A stretch of DNA of 64,000 bases from the NCBI GenBank assembly GCA_037957365.1, contig JARHVA010000348.1:4810501-4874500 (forward strand), written 5' to 3'. Below the pieces are notes generated by a model. The model did no database searches and was not told the origin of the DNA. It saw only the letters and a program-made list of their open reading frames with translations. A program made the translations under genes and the position numbers. Position 1 is the stretch's first letter. Each line of letters opens with the position of its first letter. The DNA is from Torreya grandis (lineage: Eukaryota > Streptophyta > Pinopsida > Cupressales > Taxaceae). Of this stretch, positions 33,918 to 46,669 are shown one piece after another.

Positions 33918-36134
33918 AAGCTAGTCATCATTCAAGATGACTGTTATTCAATGATAAGTTATCAATTAAAAATATTTATTTGCAAAGCAATAATATGATA
34001 TACAATATAAAACTAAGTAATAAATAGAAATTTGCCTATGGAACACACCATAGTTCCTCCAAGTTTCACTATTTCTAGAGTATAGGTCCCACAAGACTCT
34101 ACTTAATAACATTTTCCAATTAAGAAAACTTAGTTATGAGTATTACTTACTCTGCTTAATTCTGTCATGACCAACCTGAGGTCCATAATCATTAAGATAA
34201 TATTATATACTATAAGATCGACCACTTCTATTACCTTACAGGGTCCCACATGTTTTAATGAAAATTTCACAAATTTTTTGATAGCACACAAGATCATTAT
34301 GCAAGTCAAAATAAATGATCAAGGAGATTTTCAAAAAAATATTCCATCCGTCAACACATTTTTCTATCCTAGATAGTGTTTTTTTTGCTTATTCTGAAGA
34401 AAAGTAATTAGGACATCTGAAAAGAATAATGTGTATATGTTACTACTATCTCTATTCCATATAGCTTTGGATAAGTATAAGATGTCAATACTATTATTAC
34501 TCCACGAACCTCCTAACAAGTATAATAATAAATAGGAATGGTAAATATAAAGTATACAAAAATCATGAAATACTAATCCATATGGAATATTTGTCCACTG
34601 TAAACATGCGTATAGCCATATGACTGAATTTGATAAGTTCTGTATATCAAATCTCAAATTTGACAAGTCTATGTTTAAATCCAACTCAGTATCAATACTC
34701 TAAGATAATGTTAGGCTAAGTAGGATAACATCATATCACTTATAACTTAGGTTCTTAATTCATCACTTTTCCCTTAGGTCTCCACGTCCTAATGATCTTA
34801 AAATGTGCATAATGAATTTTAAAGAATCACAATTTTATGCTATCATATCATTGAAAACAAAGTTATATGCTAAATGTTTCTAGATGTATTCTCATACATA
34901 CAAAATAATTCATGCAATCAATCTATACTTGCATTAAGAGACTACTAGCCACCCATAACTAGGTATCATATTTCATGTCTCAACTCATTCTACGTAAGGG
35001 TGAATAATAATAATTATAATCAACTTATAATTCTTACTATATAATTATATGAATCAAGGTTTGCCACATCATGTGGTCTTAAAATGACAAGTTAGGTCAA
35101 GTAATTACTCTAAATATTTATAAGTAAAAAGTAGAGAATTATCCTCTCAAAAACTCCTACATACCTTTCCAGGTAAAGGAAAAAAATGCAACTCATTGTT
35201 GCCAACCACTACTACTCAAATCTTGTATGGTATCTCAATCTACTTTCATAACCAAGAGAGATATATGCCATCATAAAGATGTGTCTGTCCATCCAATATT
35301 AAAACTTATCTCTCACCAAGAGTAGAAAACATTATCCCATAAATTTGAAAGGAGTATAGTCACACCATATTAAAAAACAATTCCCATTTAAGAGAACACT
35401 AAACCAACATCATGCATATAAGACTCCTTTTAACATCATAAAAATGTCAAAAGGGAAAAAAATTAATTCACCTCTATGCTAACTTCAAGAGAGGACACTT
35501 CTTTTAAACCAAAAATTTGAAGAGTGCAATTTCCATAAACAAACTCTTAACACAAAGGAATTATCAAGCAATACAACTACACTCTACTAAGAAGACTTTC
35601 CACCACCCTAGGTGGTACTTTAAGAAAAGTGTTGTGAGGGATTTTCCAATCCTAGGATTTATAAATATAGACACAAATATAAATCACATAAATTTAGGAG
35701 AAGCATCTTGAGCTTAATAAAAAATCATAAAACATAATGATAAGGTGACTTGATAATCAATACAAGATATAGTCATTTTTGAGGTGTTTGATCTAAGTGA
35801 TCAAATTATGATAGCAAGATTTTGTCCATATCTCATGAACTATGCTATATACTCATCTACCCAAACCTCAAACATAACCATCACAATGGGATAATTGATA
35901 AACTGATCTCCTTGACAACTCAAAGGGGTATGAGAGCTCTAAAGTGTACACACTAAATGTCCCACACATATTTTATGAATGCTATAAATCTCTCATCATG
36001 GTGTAACATGGTTCTAGAATGAGACACCATAAGTACAAATTATGGTGAAATAATTCACAACACTAGGTTCACACTAATGAACAAAAGACACAAAAATGCT
36101 AATGGACTCATTATGTCCTAAAATATTAGCCACA
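33918..36134 (-). other. Non-coding interior of the LARD element
   Basis: About 2.2 kb between polypurine tract and primer-binding site. The longest frames (34364-34684 minus, 106 codons; 34167-34376 plus) show no capsid, zinc-knuckle, protease, integrase or reverse-transcriptase motif. The interior is therefore non-coding or degraded beyond recognition. Confidence 0.6.
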
Positions 36135-36146
36135 TCTTTGATACCA
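36135..36146 (-). other. Primer-binding site (tRNA-iMet type)
   Basis: Minus-strand TGGTATCAAAGA follows the LTR end after a 2-bp spacer. It agrees at 10 of 12 bases with TGGTATCAGAGC, the usual plant primer-binding site complementary to the initiator tRNA-Met 3' end. Confidence 0.78.
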
Positions 36147-36148
36147 CA

Positions 36149-38532
36149 TGTAACAACCTTGTTGGGTTAGACATAAAAATACATAAGAATTTCTATTTTA
36201 TTTAAACATATATACCATAAATATATTTCACCCAAGAATCTAAATAGAAATCACATATATATTTAAGTGATAACAATAAGTACACACATTACATTTTACA
36301 TCACATATCTCTAATTTCATGAGGATGCTACATAAAATGAACATAGAAAGTAATACAACTTAACCATGGCCGATACAACTCTACAATATCTAGTGCCAAT
36401 ATACAATAGTAAGTAATTATAATTATTCATGGCAATACTCAATAATAATATTCAATCCAATACAATGTACATAATTTAGATAACTGGTTCTCCAGAGAAT
36501 GAGTTCCCTGGGCTCTCCAATATCTATGGCAATCTCAAGTATCATCTCAATTATAGTACTGTTGTGGGGAGGGAGAGCATCATCCAAGTGCTTTACCACA
36601 AAAATGATGGACCAATGATCCCCCACACTATTCCTATTAGCAAATGTCCCTCTTTTCATAGATGAGTTGATAGTGATGGTGTGGGATTCTAGAGAGACTA
36701 GCAAGTACCCATGTGTTGTATGATTCTAAACTAAACATGTGTATCATAGAAATCTATTTTATTACAATATATCACACTAACATGTGGATTATATTCATTA
36801 AATGATAATGTCTTACTAAACATACTTTGGCCTAAATCTTTAAAAATAATAAATGATAATGATCTAGATCAGTCAATTTTATACACACCACTTAATTGGG
36901 TTGCCTTCATCTAACATTGCAATGCTATTAATCCAATGAAGTCTGTCTCACTCTTTACTCTACATTATCAATATAGATTGATCAAATACAATTCAACTAC
37001 AAGATACATCAAATTATATGCTATTATCAAATACATCATACGACACACTATACATAAGAGTAATAATAACATAAATTAAGTTCGTCTAACATATGCATAA
37101 ATGTTTCATTATATTATATCCCATACTAGAAATAATGATTATAAATATAACATCTAAATAAACATACAATTTAACTATAAAATTCAATAATATAATTGGT
37201 TTTCATTTATATACATCCTATGGTATCTCATATTACCACAGTCCAATGTCTTATGACTTAACTACCAGATTTTTACAAGTAATAACATGTAGTTTTAAAT
37301 ACATGAAAACATAAACGTTACACAATTAACTATATGTACAATAAGTAATTCATCATTCCATGGAATAAAATAACATATCAATACAACATTAGATAAACTC
37401 CCAAATTTGCATTCATATATATACAAGTCTTTCTAATTGTAAAATCACACACTATTTATAGCAAATACTAGATTGTGTATAGTATATAGACAAATGTGAG
37501 ATATGTATAATAAATTCAGTAAGTACCACCTAGGTACAATACACTTCTATACTATAGTACCCTATGATATCCCATACTATCATAGGTTTGCAATTACATA
37601 TCAATCCATATGATTTTCAAGGATCAACGGACTCATGTCGATAATAACAAGTAAACAATAACCAATTTTACCACCAAAGCATATTGCATACCATCAATAT
37701 GCACCATGATTCACTACTATAATTAATTATAAAAACACATATCTAAAACATATATTTTGTATGTGATGCACACATGTATCCCTTGCTGAATACACAAGAT
37801 AAACAATCATTCTTATTATTAATTGTGAGTCAACTAATTCATAAACCCCATTATGAGTTGCACCCTAATGACTCATTACTTTTAGGAGCTTGTTTCAAGG
37901 GTTATATATCATGATTCCTATGGAATTTAATGACATAAACAAATCATTGAAGGAATTATAGGTATAATATCCACATACCTACACTAGCTCATCCTAATGT
38001 ACACCACATTTTAGTGTTTTAATAAAAAATACCAAGCATAGTATCCAACTCATAATGTAGTTAAAAATATATAGAACCCAAGCATTCTATATAATGACTA
38101 GAACACCCATAACTTTATTTTTCACAAATGCAAGGAATCCAATATAATAATTGGCTAGATATTAGGAGGTTTTTAAGTAATCCTTCACTAAGTTATCCAT
38201 GAGTTATACTACCAATTTTTTTTAATAATCCACTTGAGAACTATATTAAAAGTCAAAACATATACTTGATATATTGTCAAAATTTAAGTGATGATTTTCC
38301 AATAAGGGATTTAAAAACTCTTCAATGTTTGACCATTCAACTCTAAGGTTAATCTATCGTATGTTTTGATAATAAAGTATTTAATTAATCAACTTTCAAT
38401 TTTTATATTGATATTTTAACTAATTAATTCATTTAGTCCCAAGCCTTTATTCATCCAATTAGGTATAAGCAAAAACACTTAGATAACATATTACTATGTT
38501 TCTAGAGTCATAATATATATACTTGCGTGAAA

Positions 38533-38584
<52 letters not shown>

Positions 38585-41362
38585 AGAAGATGAATCTGAT
38601 AAGATTATTGATAGATATATAACATAATGAGATATTAACAACATATTTCATAACACAATATATATAAATACCACTTATATCCTTTCGTAATTCTATATAT
38701 ATTAAAATATATAGACTAGTGTGTATTTACCAAATATTTAAACTAGGTTGATTCCCTATATAAAGTCTATATTGGATGTTGGTTTGTAATATATAAAATT
38801 ATATTATTAGATAAACGATTTTGATGTTGCATACAATATTAAATATCCAATTTTATATAATAATATTGTATAACGAAAAGACATCCAAAGTGTTAATTTT
38901 ATATATTAAATTCTTTTTGGTTACATAAATATTCCATCAAAATCATCTTGGATGTCAAGGTAGATCTATTGATTTCTTTTACTCATATTGATATTAAATA
39001 ATTCGCTAGTATACTATCATAATATACTATTATAGTGTTGTATTCCCTAGCCAAATTGCTAAAAATCAATATTTATTCTAAGGTCAAGTCAATGTTGAGG
39101 GTCAAACATTATATTAATACCAATATTTAATGATTATAAATAACCAACTAAATGTGGGTCTCCCTCTACCCTTTCTGTCAATTCACAATAAGGTAAAATT
39201 AAATATGCACTAGCCAATCTATAAAAAATTGGTAATGGAATAAAAAAAAAGTTGCTTTCACCATATTATTGTTAAATGTAGGCAATCGATGTGAAGTGAA
39301 TTTCACTCCCAAAAAGGCACATGACCTTAGTACATATACATTATATATGTGTCCTATCTAGTCAAGGAGATAAATGTATATTTGTAGTCTGTTGAAAGCA
39401 CATAGGGGCTTTCTAAGTTCGTTGAAATCCTTGACTGAAATAGATCACAGTTATGTTTGAATTAAAATAGTTGAGATTAAAGAAATGGTGGCAGTATTGC
39501 TCTTGGGCTGAGTTAAGAAAAGAAAAGAACAAAACTTGATATGGCAACAAAGTTGATGTTGGTAAAAAACACTGCTCCAAAAGGTTCAACTTAAAAAATA
39601 CAGAATTAAATAAGACATAAAGTGATGCCTAAGCAAATAGCCATCTGACATGTTTAAAATTCTATATAGAATAATTCACATCACTGATGATCAGGTCGAT
39701 TCCTATTCAGATGTATTACCAATTTCAATTTTTTGAACAAATTTCTAATTTTTAGGTAATAAAATGCCCATAGAAGGGGATGTAGATTGATGTCTAAGAG
39801 AAGATATCACCCCACTAGATATGAACTGATGCCACAAAAATATTAGCACAATAATAAACAATTATAATTTAAATATAAATATGCCTAACATCAAAATAAA
39901 ATTGATTCATATGTAATTTATTTTACATGCTGGAATAACACTTCAATGCCCTGAGTGTTTAAGCAGTTTTTATTTTTTAATCCATCACTACGAGAAATAA
40001 ATATCAACACTCAGAGATACCAGGATAATTCAGCTAGTTGGATTAAGCAAAGTATATAAATATTTTTTTGTGTTTGATATAGTCATCTCAAAATGAATTA
40101 TAGAAAACTATGACAAAAGAATAGCATCCCTACCAGAAATCGATCTATCAATAAGGAGGAAACATCGTTTCTATTATAGATTTATTATTTCTTTCCCAGC
40201 CAAGGGTTTACCACTATTTCAAACTAAAAGGATTAAATTTTGATCTATTATTTGACTGCTAGTATAAGCTAAAATTTATTCTCAATGATTAATTGTACAA
40301 ATCTTTCTTAAAGGATTGGGCAATTACAAATCTAGATGGTATATCCTATAATTTTATTGACCAAACTTATTTTATAATTATTTTTATGTTAATATCCATT
40401 TCTAATAACATAATTTCATTCACATTGACAAACAATGAATTTTAAGTACACCCCTTATCGTAAAATTCATTAATTGATTCTATGTGCATCTTCTTTCCAT
40501 GCTTTGTCCTTCATTTCTAATGCTTAAGTTCTGTCAAAACTCTTTTATAACCTCCGTTAAATAGAGAAAAAGATGCTTATTTTCTCTTCCATCATTTTTT
40601 TTTTTTTGCTTTTCTTTTAATTTTTATGTTAATTTAAGGCTATTCTAATTATTTTCCTAATTTTCTTAGTTTTTTAATTTATTTTTCTATTTTAATGTTT
40701 TTAAAGAAAAACAATTTCCTTTTATTGTAATTGTGAAATTTTATTTTCATATTTGGCTATTTTAAATCATATTTTGGCAATTTAAAGGAAAAATAATAAA
40801 TAATAATCCAAATTTAAATTTACTTTAATTAAATTTTGCCTTTAAAATAATACTGACTTAATAGGCTAACCACACAAAGGAATTTTATTCCTATTACATA
40901 CCTACTTAAACAATCATAAACAATTTAAACAATCATTTTTAAATACATTTAGCATGACTAATTATTATGGTGTGTGTAGGGTTTTGCTAGCGCTTTATCA
41001 ACCAACGATGTATCCATCTACACCACCCTCTCTGATGATGCCCTCCCTCCATTATTCTTGAGGAAATAATTCACTTATGTCCACATTACACATACACAGG
41101 TAGTTAGGCTATATCACATCATAATCATAATCAACAATACGTAATTATAACAATTCATTTATATGCTTAAAAATGAAAGTTTATTCATACACTTGCTCAT
41201 GCTAAGCAATCATGAATTATCATTTAATTAAAAAACATACTAATATATCAAAATAACATAATATCCATCTCATTAAAAAAATATAATCAACATCATATGT
41301 ATCTACCACAATCATCTATAAATAGTCAAATAGTTAGCTTAGCAAGGAATCAAGATGTAACA
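36149..41362 (-). repeat. 5' LTR of the LARD element, 5.2 kb
   Basis: On the plus strand it starts TGTAACAACC at 36149 and ends AAGATGTAACA at 41362. It is the less rearranged of the two LTRs and keeps a single short (TA)n run at 38537-38580. No open frame of note lies inside. Its length is unusually large for a plant LTR. Confidence 0.82.
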
Positions 41363-43180
41363 ACATAAAGAGATACTATAGTATAATCTCCATGGGGATT
41401 ATTGGTACATATGAACAGAAATCTAACTAGAACATAACTAATTTTGCATATTCCACTCAAGAAGAATTGTCACACGGGTAGGGTAAATGCTCTAGGCTAG
41501 ACACAAGCTAATGAAGATATATGTAAATATAATTGCAACCTTCTTTTTAAAAAATTTATTAGCAACCCATGGCCAAATGGGAGATTGCAATGTTGAGCTT
41601 TAAATAACAATAATAGACACATTTTATATATACAATATTGATGCATATATAGGCAAATAACACATAAAACATGCACCAAAGTGTATAATTTGTAGGGTAG
41701 GACAAGTTAGGTATATTAAAAGAGTGGTGTAGTGGTTTTCAAATGCAAGGATCTCCTTCAACAAGTATAACATCATTCATTTACAAAGATATGGAAGACT
41801 AAAATATAAGATAAGGAAACTAATATGAATGATTTGCATCCATTGATGCCATTACAATGCTAATATTAAGATGATTCTTGAAACCCTAAATCATACACTA
41901 CAAGTAAATAATCAAACACTTTATCTTGTCAAATATATAAACCCAAGGTGTCCTTAAAAGACTATCAACAAAATATTTCCAAATAACAATGTAGAAAGGG
42001 GTTTATAACCTAGATCTACGCCGACAATGACCACCATTAATAAGCATCAAACTAGATATCTAATCAGCAGAGCATGTAAAACATATTATTGTATTTCATT
42101 AATAGGAATGAGTAGAGATCATAGCTATTTTCCATTATATTGAAAAAAAAATCTTACATCACTGTTCAAAATGCTACCATGGGGAAAAATCATGGTAAAT
42201 TTGCTCTTGAATAGGGGAGATATATACAATTTTCTTAAAGCTTGTTAATCGTTGTATAGCTAAAGCCACATTTAGAAGAGAGATAAGACATACATCAAGG
42301 ATTCCAAAATTTGAAAGAACATAAGACCTAAAAACAAACAATAACCAACCACATTTAAAAAGAGGACAAGCCCTCTTTTTATACAAATTTCTCACCCCAT
42401 TTGCAATTTTCAATATTAAAACTTGCACTCATCTCTAAAAATTATGCCAAGATGCTTTAGTTGGAATATTCTCTTTGTCATGCTGGAAGATCCTACTCTT
42501 ACAAGGGAATCATTGAAAAAACTACTTATCCATGTAATGATGAATATTTTAAATAAACACTTGATCTCTTTGGCTAGAAATCCATTGTAGCTGGGTTTGA
42601 GGGAAAATATTCTCTTGGGAACAAAGCCAACTTTTTGCCTTCATATGTAACCACTAAGCCATGCCTTTAACCACTTATTTACATAGCTAAAAACTTACGG
42701 ATGGTTCCCCTTCTCTTGTGCATGTCAAATAATGTCCATTGCCTTATGATGATTATATTAGATACTCCAATTGTGTATGATTCATGGCCATTTAAGAAAT
42801 ATGCTTAGAATGACCCACCTTGGCCTCACAAACCCTATAGCATTCCTTCCATGGAGTCCTTCAACACAAGCAAAACATTAAAAAAAACAATACTTAGTTC
42901 ATTGTTACCTTTTTGATTTTTTGTGGTCAATGCCAAACTTTCTCATTACCTTTTCTTTTTCCAATTTGCATTTGACCTTTTTAAAGGTTGCTACCAAACT
43001 TTTTAATGCATAATTGCATTATTTTACCCTTTTTAACCTTATGGGTAACTTTGGTTCCCATTTACAAATTTGCACCAGTTTTATATGGTGGCATTTCAAA
43101 CCCCAATTGCAACTTTTCATGTTGGTAGAAATCCGAAACTTAGATGCATGTTTGTAATTTACAATTTTCCAACTTGCAAT
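41363..43180. other. Intergenic, nothing recognised
   Basis: This AT-rich flank of the LARD element does not continue the sequence seen to the right of duplicated copy A. The insertion site has therefore been rearranged. An 84-codon minus-strand frame at 42174-42428 is unrecognised. Confidence 0.5.
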
Positions 43181-43182
43181 CT

Positions 43183-43975
43183 ATAGTTGTAGTTCCCCTC
43201 AAAATTTACTTTATGGACTTGGGAGCTTCAAGTGTAATTTACAATTTGTAATTTCTCAACTTGTAATTTGGAGTTGTTGATATGTTGTGGAATGTATTTC
43301 TAAATTATAATGTATTTCAAATACTAAACATTTAAAGTGTATTATACACTATGTATTATCATTGGGGTTCGGGGGTGGAAGCCATTGAGTTAGTGTTTGG
43401 AGGTGGAAGCCTCAACAAATAGGGGTTCAGTGGCGGTAGCCCACAAATTTTTTTTGAACCCCCTTAATAGGGAACCATTTTGGATTGACTTGGCCCATGG
43501 TTTTGATACCCATTATTTTATAATACCACTATGTTGATGTATTATGTATAAATGGATATTCAGTAAGTAATACATCATGAGAACAAGGGTTTTTGAGAAG
43601 GAAGAAAAAAGTGTGTGAATTCAAGTGTGAAATTAGGAGGGTTTGTTGAGCGCAACTCCAAACAATATTTGTGCATTATAATTGTGAGAAGATAGATATG
43701 AGAATGGATTGTACTCTTGTGGCTTGTAATAAAATCTGAGTAATTGTTTCTTGGTGGATGTAGCTCATATTGGGTGAACCACATTAAATATTGACTTCTT
43801 ATTTTGCATGTTTATTTCTATTCTTTCTACTTCTCTATTCATATCTATTGTTATTGCAATTCTATGAAATTATTTTGCATCAATTTTTGATTTATTACTT
43901 ACAGTTGTAGTTACCCTCAAAAGTTCCTTCTTAGACTTAGGAGCTTCAAGTGCAATTTTTAATTTTCAAAAAATA
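43183..43975 (+). repeat. ~75-bp direct repeats flanking a solo LTR
   Basis: AGTTGTAGTT(C/A)CCCTCAAAA...GACTT(G/A)GGAGCTTCAAGTG occurs at about 43183-43262 and again at about 43903-43965. The two copies lie on either side of the copia-like LTR at 43277-43870 and belong to the TTGCAATTT-rich repeat family of this region. Confidence 0.65.
43277..43870 (+). mobile_element. Probable Ty1/copia solo LTR
   Basis: The sequence has features common in plant copia LTRs: a start near TGATATGTTGTGGAATG, a G-rich block (GGGGTTCGGGGGTGGAAGCC, then GGGGTTCAGTGGCGGTAGCC), and a 3' part with TATTGGGTGAACCACATTAA followed by TTTATTTCTATTCTTTCT. No primer-binding site or coding region follows, which suggests a solo LTR left by recombination. 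Exact ends and a target duplication could not be fixed. Confidence 0.5.
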
Positions 43976-44136
43976 AAAATTGTAATTGGCTTTGAAAGTT
44001 CCGCTTTGACTTTGGCTTCATGTTTAATCAGTGGGTGGTGGACGTCTGAGTGCAATTTACACATTGCACATTTGAAAATATGGAAAATTATATCCCCCCT
44101 TAGAAATTTCCCGTAGACCTCCATTTGAGTTGAATT

Positions 44137-45300
44137 TTACTCCATTCCAACATAGAAGTTCACCCCAGCTTTGAATATTTCACAAACACTATTATAATTA
44201 TCTAGTGGAGCCTTTTCTTGGAAAACACTTTTCTGAGCAAAAAATGGTGCATCATTATTAGAATCCTTCGTAGTTCCAACTATTATTTTGATGGGATTGG
44301 TCTCATGTCTTATTTTAATCTTATGTTTATGATCCTCCAAAATCTTGAGAATAGACATGACTCCATTCAACCCCTTTGATTATTTTTCGGTCAGTATTTC
44401 AGTCTTGTCACAAACTAGGTCAAATGCTATATCTGATCTATTCATCACTAATTCATCCACAAAGTTTCTTGGTTTCTTTAGCTTATTCTTATTCTTACCA
44501 AAAAGTTTTATATTTCCAAGGGACAAAGAAGCATCTCCAAATTTTCCAATGCAAAACTCAAACTCATTATAATTTCGCTGACACACAATATCCTCTTCAG
44601 ACTGACGTCTCATCGGTATATCTTGAGTAAAATGATGGTGATGGTTACCATGCAAAATTTGTATGTGTTCAAAAAAATCCTTTAAATAGACTACCAAAGT
44701 CACATTCATGCTAAGCCCATCAACATGCAGTGTCAACTTTCCTCCTCCAGTACCTCCAACAACATCTCTTCTAACTCTCTTACCAGAGAAATCTTTATCT
44801 TCAATCTCTACAGAGAATGTTCCATCTTTCTCATATTTTACGATAAATCTCCTAGGCACCCACTCCATATCAATTATTTCACTCTTCCATTTCAGTTGGA
44901 AGCCATGCTTAAATTCATGGTTGATACGAAATGATGAAAAAAGTATACCGAAACAAAGACAATCCATACTTGGCCTATTCCCTCATGCAGATACAAGCAG
45001 CGACTAGTGCTCTACTAAATTTAGCACTCTCTAGCTCAGTTTTTACCAATTTATCATTAGAGATATCCCTCCATGACTCCCTTGAATTCCCTGTAGTATG
45101 CTTAGCCCATAATTAATACTTTCATTGGAGATAACAAGATTTCCATCTCTAACACATAGCCAAAAATACACAGCTCGTAGTAATGAAACAAAATAGGCTG
45201 TGCCTCGCAGAGAATTTTTGAAAACAACGTTTCAGGGATAACTTAGAAACACTTGGCATTTACCTTATTATCCTTATGTCATCGCTTCACCTATTGAGGG
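44137..45300 (-). pseudogene. Broken gene of unknown family
   Basis: The longest non-transposon frame outside the ERF gene is here: 195 codons at 44967-44380, minus. It encodes a soluble-looking protein with IIDMEWVPRRFIVKYEKDG, GGTGGGKLTLHVDGLSMNVT, a histidine run (HGNHHHH) and a basic tail (FGKNKNKLKKPR). Its first ATG is probably not the real start. Just upstream in another frame, protein-like sequence continues (ESWRDISNDKLVKTELESAK, then FSRALVAACICMRE, a TAG, then AKYG), and further open sequence lies at about 45130-45260. I infer a larger gene broken by at least one stop and two frameshifts. A 77-codon minus frame (44370-44137) may be a further piece. I do not recognise the family. 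No signal peptide or membrane segment is evident in the C-terminal part. Confidence 0.45.
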
Positions 45301-45349
45301 AATGTGACGCAGGTTTTGGAGCATTGAATACATCTTCTTAAATCCACAG

Positions 45350-46390
45350 ACCTGGGGGAATTATCTGTAATTTGCAATTTGCAATATTGAAAATGTCCCT
45401 TTTGACTTGATATTTCCACTGAGACTTTATTGTTCTTTCCCTTTTTCCACGTTGAACTGTTGAATTAGGAGATTGGCAAATAAATTGCAACTTGTAATTT
45501 TTACAAAATATACTTTACGCTCTACTTTTCTGCTTGGGAATTCCACATCTCCATGATAACATCAACTTTTTCAATGCAGTCAATCATCCATGCTACGGGT
45601 TCCAAAGTTTATTCTACAGTTTGCAACTTGTATTTTTGAGACTTGCATTTTTCACATAACATTCCCTGCTGATTTTTCTACCGTCAGACCTAGGGAGTCA
45701 TTTTTGAAAATTGTAAATTTGAAATTACAAAGTTGCATTTGCACTTGAAATTTCATCCACTCATAAGTTTGCGGGTTTTGGAAGTCAATATGCATTTTGC
45801 ATATTTGCAAATTGCCAATTTGAAAATTGTAACTCCCTTCTCAACTTCCACCATGAGCTTTGGATGTTCACCAACACTTTTTCACTTTCCTCTTCTACGG
45901 TTTTGGGAATTCAATGAGTAATTCGCAACTTGCGTTTTCATGAAATGCTTTTGGCAGGTTGATTTCTTGCAGGGATCAAAGATTGGCATGCAATTTGCAC
46001 AATGGTGAACATGCAAAGTTGCATTTTCATTAAAAATTTCCACCATTCAACTTATGTTTGGGGCCCATGCTTTATCCTTTTAAAAGTTTGTTTCATTATA
46101 TGTTCTTTCTACGTGGAACATTTCCCTTGTGGCATGGACTTAAATTTTTTGAGCTTTTAATTCCATGTGGACTTCAACAATGGCGTGGGTTGTCAGCAGC
46201 TCAGTTGGGCTTCTCCTCCACATTGACGGATGAGATTGGGAGATTTGACTGCATTTTGAAACTTGCATTTTCATGAAGTGTTTTTACATGTTTCTTTTCC
46301 CACCAAGATGTACGCTGAGAATGGGAATTTGGGAAGCAATTTGCAAGTTTGCAATATGCAAAATTACAATTGCTTTAAAAATCTTTGTCA
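45350..46390. repeat. Degenerate TTGCAATTTGCAA-rich array
   Basis: Many variants of AATTTGCAA, TTGCAAATT and CTTGCATTTT recur every 20-120 bp, mixed with repeated phrases such as CACTTTCC and TTTTGGGAATTC. The same motif family occurs at 43060-43270 and 43930-44070, flanking the broken gene on its other side. I read it as a very diverged tandem repeat. No open frame is credible. Confidence 0.6.
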
Positions 46391-46669
46391 CTTTATTTTT
46401 TTTGCAATGTAAATATAATACTCAACATTATTTGATCTTTTGATTTTGATTTAGATCACAAACCTTGAAATTTTATTAAAAGCCAAAGATGTTAATCGTT
46501 AGTCGAAATGGAGATCTCACAAGGTTTACACAACATGAACATGAGAGCGAGTTTTTTTCATAACTTGAATAAATACACTTGCAGATTGGAATAACATCTA
46601 AAAAAATCAAGCATTCATATCTCGACATGGGCACAAATTGTTAAGTGCAATTTTGGGCACTAACACATT

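Larger units (their letters stand above)
25475..41362 (-). mobile_element. Non-autonomous LARD-like LTR retrotransposon
   Basis: Two long direct repeats in the same orientation flank a 2.2-kb interior. Read on the minus strand, the parts are in the order of an LTR retrotransposon: 5' LTR (41362-36149), a 2-bp spacer, a primer-binding site matching initiator tRNA-Met (36146-36135), an interior, a purine tract (33917-33905), and a 3' LTR (33904-25475). LTRs start TGTTACA and end GTTACA. The interior has no gag or pol frame, as expected of a large retrotransposon derivative (LARD) mobilised in trans. The LTRs differ by many substitutions and indels, so the insertion is old. No target-site duplication could be matched, since the last ~205 bp of the 3' LTR are missing. 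Confidence 0.82.

Noticed and set aside
25475..41362. Interpretation of the two long repeats as a segmental duplication rather than LTRs
   Set aside because: The primer-binding site and polypurine tract lie exactly against the inner repeat boundaries, which a random duplication would not produce.
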